This document shows, one piece after another, positions 57,092 through 64,000 of a DNA stretch of 64,000 nt (its first letter is position 1; each line of letters starts with the position of its first letter). The DNA lies in the NCBI RefSeq assembly GCF_000264905.1, contig NW_006763139.1, positions 1,218,313-1,282,312 on the forward strand. The letters are read 5' to 3'. The DNA comes from Stereum hirsutum FP-91666 SS1 (Eukaryota; Basidiomycota; Agaricomycetes; Russulales; Stereaceae). The translations under genes were made by a program, and so were the position numbers. The notes under the pieces were generated by a model, which saw only the letters and a program-made list of their open reading frames with translations, searched no databases and was not told where the DNA came from.

Positions 57092-58668
57092 GCTGTGCCG
57101 AACGACACGAAGTGTTTAGAGACGCGCGAGGCGACTGAGACTTGGAGTCTGATAGCGAGTTCTTCGACTGATTTCGCTGGATTATACGGCGCGTACGCTC
57201 ATGCGAAGAAAAGGAAGAAAGTTCTGGGTTGTGGAGGGAAGAGTATGGATGGAGACGGAGACGGAGTGGTTGAAGAGCAAGAACAGTGGCTCAGGCCGTC
57301 ACGGCGCGTGGCGCATGCCCCGGCTCCGGGCGCTCGGCGATTGCCTTGGCTTGAAACTCAGACAACAGCACGCCCAATTTGGGGGCCTCTCGCGCCGTCG
57401 TTCAGTCTCAGGATATCGAGGAGACGTTCCGTTGCCTTTCAGTTATCCACAGCCTCTTCTTTGTGGGTCTTCAACTCTGCTCGGGTGCTCTTCGTTTCCA
57501 CCTTTACTTTCTGCTGGCAGCATGGAATCACACTCGACAACACGCAGGGCGAACATGACGCTCGCAGCCTTTCAGTATATTTATACTACTCGCCACTCTC
57601 TGTCGTGACACTAGGGGCCTAACTCTTGATAGTCATGCTTGTGGACACGGCCACTGCATCATCTAGTCTACGGTTACCAACTCTCTATAAAACGACAATG
57701 CGAAGACACTTCTCAGAACTTTTGTTCGGATCAGCGAATGCTATCATACGGACCTATTCCTCGCTGTACCGATCGCAAGACTAGCATAATTGGTGTCTAC
57801 AGAGCCTCCGACCCATCTTTCATCCGCCATCGCAGGTTCTTCAGCACCGTAGGGCGGATAGTACGCAAAGAAAGGAACAGTGGTTGTAGCAGGAGGTTAC
57901 GCGAGATTCCCAGTGGCTTCGTTTGTCCATTTCTTCCGGGTCTCTGACGAGTCGAAGCAGTTTCAGGCGCGGGCGATGGATACTCCTGCACTCCCACATC
58001 TCTCGCTGTACTGAAACCAATTATACTCTTCCCATCTTCGCTCACAATAACCTATCTTGATGCTTATGATCCCTGAGTGATGGTAGTATCCGGTTGGAAT
58101 CGTCCAACTGATTGACTGACGTGTCGGTACGAGTACAAACTACATCACAGCCTAGAGCATGGTCGTACATCAGACCATCGAAGACAAGGCTGAGAGTGAG
58201 GGAGTGAGGGTTCGTCATCAGTCTCCGCAAGTGCCTGACATGCTGCACACGATAAGCAAGCCTTGCGCAGAGAGTTCGTTGGAAATATCGAACAAGGATG
58301 CTGAGACGTCATAAGTAGAGTATGATGTCTGAGAGAAAGGAAAGGACTAGGACTCCTTCGAAGTGGAGAGTGTTTGTACTAGACGGGGGCCGCCGGAGAG
58401 TGAGAGAATCGGAGAAGGCGCTGATGCGTGCTGTGTTTGTCATCGCCCGAGGAAGATTCGCGCCACCTCAGCCAGTTCTCAGCTCAGCCTGCTCCTGCCA
58501 CCGCCGTCCACACCCTCCTCCCCATCGCTACCACTCCCGACCGTCGTCGCCCACCACGGTCTGCTAGAGCCCACCCGTCTAAGGGCGCCTCGGCGTTTCT
58601 CGCAGTGCTCATTCGAAGTAAAGTAAAGCAAAAAGCATCCAACAACGAACCCCAGCCAACTTCTAGTC
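57092..58668. other. Gene-free interval upstream of THO2
   Basis: This is the THO2 5' flank. Overlapping frames at 57.1-57.6 kb are short, mutually exclusive and lack splice support. Nothing is recognised further right. Confidence 0.45.
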
Positions 58669-59242
58669 ATGTTCGCATTGCTCTTCGCTACTTTCCTCGC
58701 TGCCGTCGTCCTCCTCTCCCTCCGCATTCCGTCTGTCTGGCTCTCCCTCATCGCCCATGATGAGGCCATGGACGCCCACGAGCTCGGTTTAGCCTTGGTT
58801 GCTACGCGTATGTCTTCCGGTCACTCACCGTTGCTTCCGTCTCCTCATTATCCATTCACCCCACCAGGAAATCCATTCCGTGAAAGCGGGCCCCCAGCCT
58901 GCATGGCAAAGCTCATAATGCTCCGACACAAGGTACGAGTCTGTTCTCCATTCTCCATTCACCTCTCCCCGCTATCTACAAAACGCACGCACCCCAACCC
59001 CAATCACATCTCTGTCCGACTCCCGAACCGCAACCCAAATTCTCACGCGCCATATTTGCCTCACCCTCAACCGAAAACAGCTGAACCAAACGACCGCCCG
59101 TAAACGTCGTCCATCCAATACCATGGTCGTCCGCCAGGCTCCTCGTCTTCACGCGCATTCGCTCCCCCACGTCCAACCACGGCAACGTCCACCAGTGCCA
59201 TGGGTCCGCATCCCGAGAAACTTCGGGAAGCAGCATCATTGA
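58669..59242 (+). CDS. Small hypothetical protein with N-terminal hydrophobic segment
   Basis: There are three exons, 58669-58807, 58868-58932 and 59081-59242, with introns GTATGT..ACCAG and GTACGA..AACAG. They join in frame to 121 aa ending TGA. Residues 1-28 (FALLFATFLAAVVLLSL) are strongly hydrophobic and could be a signal peptide or anchor. The tail is basic and His/Pro-rich (LNQTTARKRRPSN). I do not recognise a family. Support is the coherent exon phases and good splice sites only. Confidence 0.4.
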
Positions 59243-60793
59243 CGCCCACGATACCTCGACTGGACTCCTCGACGACCGGCCTTTCTCCGACATATACATA
59301 TATATACATTGTACCCCACACCACCACCGCCTTCTGCATCGACTCAGAAACACCAGACCTACCTCCCTCGCTCGCCCCTTGTCATTTGCTCCGGTTTGCC
59401 CCGTCACCCCTGTAAACGTCTTTCATGCGGTTCAATTATTCATGAAACCCGGAACGAATGATTCCTTCACGCCTACTATCCCCCACATCCACGATCTGAG
59501 CGACGCTTGTCCCCCTGTTGTCCGCGTTCGCTAATGTTCCCATTGTTTATTTTTCGAGCCGCCCTTCTAGCTTACGATCTCTGTTGCGAACAGACACTTC
59601 TCCTCTTCCTACACCTCACCCATCCCCTATCCCCTATTCGTGATTCCTTCAACCGACCTCGACCTCTATTCCCACATACCATCCCGAACGATCATCCTTT
59701 TTTTACCCCTCCGCCTTCGCGTATTTATATTCTATACCCAATCTATCTCCCTCTTTTGGTTCCATCCACGCGGTTCATCTTCGATTCGTTGACAGAGGCG
59801 CTCACGCTTGGGTGTTCGTTAAAGATCGAGGGCTTATCTTACCCTATGTGACATTTCTTCGAACGTGGAGCCGAGATTATCCTTTCGCTTTTCGTCCTGT
59901 CCCGATATTGTGTTTCCTACTTGGCCGGACAGCGAAGTCGGAGGTTATTATGTGGTCTGTCTGTCTGTTGTGAGCATAGAGCGTTTTCCTTGTCCTCTTC
60001 TTTCTCCGTGTTTTGACGTCCCGTCTCGAACTCGTTTGTCTTTCCGTTCTGCGTCGTATCGTTCCCCTTTCATATTGTGGTTTGTGCGGATTCCGTTTTG
60101 GGGGTCGGTACGAGATGCAGGTTGTGTTACTTATGAGCAGTCGGACGTGCTGTGTGTTATGGTTTGGCTTGGGTTTGCCAGGGGCTTGGGTTAGTCGCGA
60201 CGTTCTTGTTGATGTCAGCGGCGATGTGTCTTTTGTTTTTGCTTTTCTCTTCTCTTCTCTCCTCTTCTCTTTTTTTTTGTTGATTCCTGGTTTCGGGCTG
60301 GGATTGGGTCGAGATTTGAAGAGAGGAAAGGGAGGGAGGAAGGGAAGGGACGAGGAAGGGAAGGGATATTGATATAAATGAATGAATGGAACGAAGTCTT
60401 GGTTCGGAATCTTCTGATGCTGATGCGTGCTGGTCAACTTCACGAGAAATGCATGTCAATGTCCCAAGGCAGGCAAATTCAGCTTGCAATTGAGCAGTGG
60501 AAGCTTGATTTTGAGTCCCGAGGCCTGGGATGAAAAGAGCAGCCTATGAGTTGGGCCACACCGCCACACCGAATTTGAGACTCCGACCGAATGAACCTGC
60601 GTGTCCGACTCGAACGCGTCGCGACCGTTTGTTCCTTTCTTGTTCTCGACTTCATCTACCTCAAGGTCAGGCCTGTGTTTGACCTCTCCTTCACTGGTCC
60701 ACACTCCTGCTTTCTATCGCTCGCTCTCGTCAACCTCGATCTATAGCTTTACACTCAACATTCAACTCTCAATTCATCATACTAACCTCGACG
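59243..60793. other. Gene-free interval
   Basis: This is pyrimidine-rich DNA with a run of T near 60260-60280 and a GA-rich stretch at 60320-60360. No gene is seen. The last 200 bp are presumably the BTB gene leader (CTCAACATTCAACTC). Confidence 0.45.
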
Positions 60794-62387
60794 ATGTCAT
60801 CTGCTTCGGACTCGGGCTCTGATAGCAATGATTCGCAAGACATCTCGAACCTGCTTAACAATAGCATGGAGATCAGCGCGGACGAGGAGGAGAATCCTTT
60901 CCTAGGCCGTCCTACTGCTGACAAGAGCAAGGGCAAAGGGAAAGCGAAGGAAGTGGACGTTCCGCGTATCGATAAAGGCAAAGGGAAAGCGAGGGAAGTC
61001 GACGTTCACTCTCCTCGTCTCGACAAGGGCAAAGGAAAAGCCACAGACCCACCTCCGCCGGACTCAAGACCGAAAACAACCAGACCCAGGCCCCGTGCCA
61101 GTGGCTCAGACGGCGGCGACGCAGGCGAAACTATGGTGGTCGACGACGACTACAACAACGACGATGATGATGATGCACGGCCGTCGAAACGTCGCAAGCT
61201 GAAAGGCAAAGGCCGACCCCCTGGGCCTCTCCGTTTTCGGTGGACCGCGGGCTCGTTCTGGACGAATCCGAAGATGTGGTACGCGCGTGGGGATATCATC
61301 CTTCTCTGCGAGGGGATGGGCTTTCGTGTCGAGCGGAGGCGGTTGTCGATGAAGGGGAAGTCGGAGGTGTGGGATGATGTGTTGATGTCGTCGGGTACGG
61401 GGGAGTATGTGGAAGGGTGTGAGGTTGTAAGGTTGGAGGATGGGTCGAAGGAGATGTACCATATGTTGAGGGCTTTGTTCAATAAGAGGTGAGTTGACTC
61501 TGCTTTCTCTCGCGCGCGAATTGGTTGGGGTCTTGTTCTGATGTCCGTTGGTCCTTGTTGTCTTCTAGCTACATACGAGAATCTCGCAAGGTCGATGCAC
61601 ATATCATCTCTCTGGTACGCACCCTTTCCTATTTTTTCCGAAGCGTAGACATCCCCGTTGTAATTACACGATTCCTATTTCTTTTTTTTTACAGCTACTC
61701 GACATGTCTGATAAATACATGATCGACATCATCCGCCACGATGCCATCCACCGACTCGCCTCCGGCTTCCCAACGAAACTCGAGGACTACAAGCCCGTAG
61801 ACACCCGTTCAGACACATACAAGGTAGAACTCTTCCGGGCCGTCAACATCGCGGAGGAGCACTCCATCCCCATTATCCTCCCCATCGCATACTACTACTG
61901 CACCTTAATGCCCACCGAGGAGCTCTTCGAGGGCGTGAGGGCGTACAACGGCGAAATCGTCAAGCTGACGCCCTCCGCGCTGCGCACGACCATGATGTTC
62001 CGGGACGCATTGTTGGCTGATAAACGGAAGGAGATGGACCTGCGGAGTATGTATAAACGCGCGGGTTGGGTGTGTCCGCACCAGGTGAAGAACAAGGATC
62101 GACCGGTGGCGGGGGGTCCGTGTCTCGGGGCGGCATGGGAGATCGAGGATTTTCGGATCGTGCTTTTTTCGTACGATCTCTTCAACGAGACTGTGCTCCA
62201 GCCGCGGCCGTGCCCCGATGATAAGGTGGCCCCGCAGCTGTGTGAGGCTTGTAAGGCGAGTATTACGGAGGACGAGGAGCGGTTCAGGCGGACGATCTGG
62301 AGCAGATTGCCTGGGTATTGCTTTAGGTTTGATTGGGAGAACGTGAGGCAGCAGCAAGCAGATGCGCATGGCGCACAGGTTATGTAG
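60794..62387 (+). CDS. BTB/POZ-domain protein of the basidiomycete expanded family
   Basis: There are three exons, 60794-61488, 61569-61614 and 61695-62387 (477 aa). Residues 1-135 are disordered with three lysine-rich DKGKGKA repeats and a basic patch (RPSKRRKLKGKGR). The BTB region follows: FWTNPKMWYARGDIILLCEG, FRVERRRLSM, then VEGCEVVRLEDGSKEMYHML and a helix-rich continuation LLDMSDKYMIDIIRHDAIHRL. Usual BTB proteins of this type read DGNIVLQA and FRVHKSIL at these places, so the fold is inferred from the pattern. The C-terminal half contains cysteines (WVCPH, CEACKAS). BTB domains mediate dimerisation or cullin-3 adaptor contacts. The partner is unknown here. The N-terminus is the apparent source of the chimeric pseudogene at 25 kb. 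Confidence 0.75.
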
Positions 62388-63044
62388 AGGTGAGTCTTTG
62401 GCGGTGTTCGTTCCGTGTGTTGCCGTGTCGCTGACAACTTGCTTTCGGTCCGCATAGGTCACGTCTCTGTGCGATTGGTTCAACTATTATTTCTTTTCAA
62501 TCTCTTCTCAACTATGAACATCCCTGACTGCACGCTGTAGAATCTGCTTTGAATGCTCATCGGTCTCGTTCCTGCTTCACTTTACCCTTCGCGAAATATC
62601 TTTCCGAGTATCCTCAGTTGACGCCCGGCTTTTGATTTTTGATGCATTCGTTCTTGGTAAACATCCACATCGAGCTAGCCCTTCCGTCGCCACGACAGGT
62701 CGATAGAATCACAACGCATTTATTCCCGCCGGAGGATAGATTCATTCACGACGTACGCACATCCCGTCAGTATTCAGTGTATGTCACAATTCTCGTTCGA
62801 CGAAAGAGCAAGCAGAAAGAAGGCGATCTTGGAGCCTCGGACAGAACGAACGCCATACTTACTTAGTCTAAGTGAGAGTCGCCAGGGCAGGGGAGAATAG
62901 CTTCGGGGGCTCTTGCTGTCGTCCGTTCGGTTCGACTGGTGCGACTCGATTGAAGGCCTGTCGTTAGTTACGACGACTCTGACGCTCGCAGCTGCGTTGT
63001 CTTGAGTTCAGTGCCGTCTGTTTTCTAGGCCTTTCTGCAATCAT
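62388..63044. other. 3' flank of the BTB gene
   Basis: No gene is seen. The interval ends where the inverted interspersed repeat begins. Confidence 0.45.
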
Positions 63045-63960
63045 TACAATGTCGTTGATATTCTGAGGCGTTCTATTGTTCTGGAGTGAACGAACAGCTA
63101 CGGGGTGGCAGCTTCTGACGAATCTGAACACAGCGAACGTCGGAAGACGCGCGAACGATGTGTGCTTGCTCATGTTGCACACAAAAGACAGACCAAAGGA
63201 AAGATCAACGACATCGAGAGGCAAAATTGCGGGGACGGAATACATGAACACAAAGCGAAATACAGGGACAGTCCGCGTGACATAAACGAAAGATCAACGA
63301 CAGAGTCACGAAGCAGGATTGCAGGTACAAAATACATGAACAGAAAGGAAGCTACAGGCACAATCCGCGAGACGTAAACGAACGAACAACAACGTCATGA
63401 AGCAAAGCTGCAGGGACAAAATACATGAACACGAAGCGAGATACAGGCACAATCCGCGAGACATAAATGAAAGAGAAAAAGAGGGAGATCAAACGGTCGA
63501 GAAACAGAGAAAGACGGGATAAAACTACTTGTAACCACAGGGATGTTGAACCGCGCTGGACACGAGCCGATCGCTGTAGATGGACTGAGCCAGGACATGG
63601 TTATGTAGCTAATATCACCGCCACAAAGGAAAATAGGGACCACGAGACGAAAGGCAAGGGAGCACAAATGATGCAAAGGGGACAACAAAAACAATGGTTC
63701 AAAGATGAGTGAACGTACATGGGCCACAAGTGATGCAAAGGATCACGCTGGACACTAGCCGATCGCTGTAGATGGACTATGCCAGGACATGGTCATGAAG
63801 CTCGTATCAGCACGAAGACGAGAGGTTGCGGATGAGGACGAGGAAACCGTATCAGATGCACGAGTACAGTTACATGAACCATAGGTGATGGAACCCAACA
63901 CGCTGGACACTAGCCGATCGCTGTAGATGGACTGTGCCAGGATATGGTCATGTAGCTGGT
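63045..63960 (-). repeat. Interspersed repeat, inverted copy of 21440-22245
   Basis: Read on the minus strand this matches the element downstream of LPWD copy 2. It has three cores AGTCCATCTACAGCGATCGG (near 63554-63595, 63746-63780 and 63901-63935), the roughly 90-bp tandem units starting TNTGTCNCGCGGA with TGTTCATGTATT, and the end GATATCAACGACATTGTAA near 63050. Frames such as 63105-63377 are repeat shadows. Confidence 0.75.
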
Positions 63961-64000
63961 ACCGATACATCGCGTCCGTAAGTTTCTGTAGAACAAAGTG

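Noticed and set aside
57074..57622. 182-codon plus-strand frame upstream of THO2
   Set aside because: It overlaps the THO2 start region on the other strand, competes with an equally long shifted frame, and has no recognisable protein features.
63105..63377. 90-codon frame rich in HEHKAKYR-type repeats
   Set aside because: It is the antisense reading of the 90-bp tandem repeat. The 22-kb copy gives similar frames on both strands.
1..64000. tRNA, rRNA or CRISPR arrays
   Set aside because: No T-arm GGTTCRANYCC context with a foldable neighbourhood, no rRNA sequence and no spacer-repeat pattern was found by eye. A tRNAscan-SE run would settle the tRNA question.

Overview
The window looks like nuclear DNA of a filamentous basidiomycete, probably an agaricomycete. 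Genes are dense and on both strands, and most are cut by many short (about 50-80 nt) GT-AG introns with minimal phase-perfect exons. The gene content is fungal: PHO81 with SPX, ankyrin and GDPD-like parts, PEX12, the replication-checkpoint mediator MRC1, THO2, a basidiomycete-type BTB protein and a membrane-anchored histidine acid phosphatase. Exon structures were read by eye. For every multi-exon gene reported as intact, the joined exons sum to a multiple of three.

Two kinds of region alternate. Accessory DNA covers about 1-5.7 kb, 7.8-9.9 kb, 12.2-26.7 kb and 60.5-64 kb. It carries interspersed repeats, a CACTA-like insertion with a recognisable empty site, two duplicated genes of an undescribed 'LPWD' family, a CRN-like P-loop NTPase/restriction-endonuclease-fold gene that shares the LPWD module, a chimeric pseudogene, a broken PEX12 and a BTB gene. 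RPL3 and a PPR gene sit inside this region. Conserved housekeeping DNA covers about 26.8-57.1 kb: phytase-like phosphatase (+), AMMECR1 (+), MRC1 (+), PHO81 (+), ABC half-transporter (-), GTP cyclohydrolase I (+) and THO2 (-).

The most unusual content is the LPWD family. Two tandem-repeat-rich paralogues (2.2-4.0 kb and 18.6-21.2 kb) and a 1283-residue NTPase-nuclease gene (13.9-18.2 kb, divergent from the second paralogue) share a layout: a disordered basic N-terminus, then a roughly 90-100-residue module opening with LPWD, then a variable C-terminus. A pseudogene at 25 kb joins a BTB-type N-terminus to the C-terminal tail of the NTPase-nuclease. This suggests a modular, recombining gene family in this genome. 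A repeat lying downstream of both LPWD paralogues recurs at the right edge in inverted orientation, which predicts another paralogue just outside the window.

Regulatory signals stand out at two places: four ACGCGT boxes upstream of MRC1 and one CACGTGGG site upstream of PHO81.
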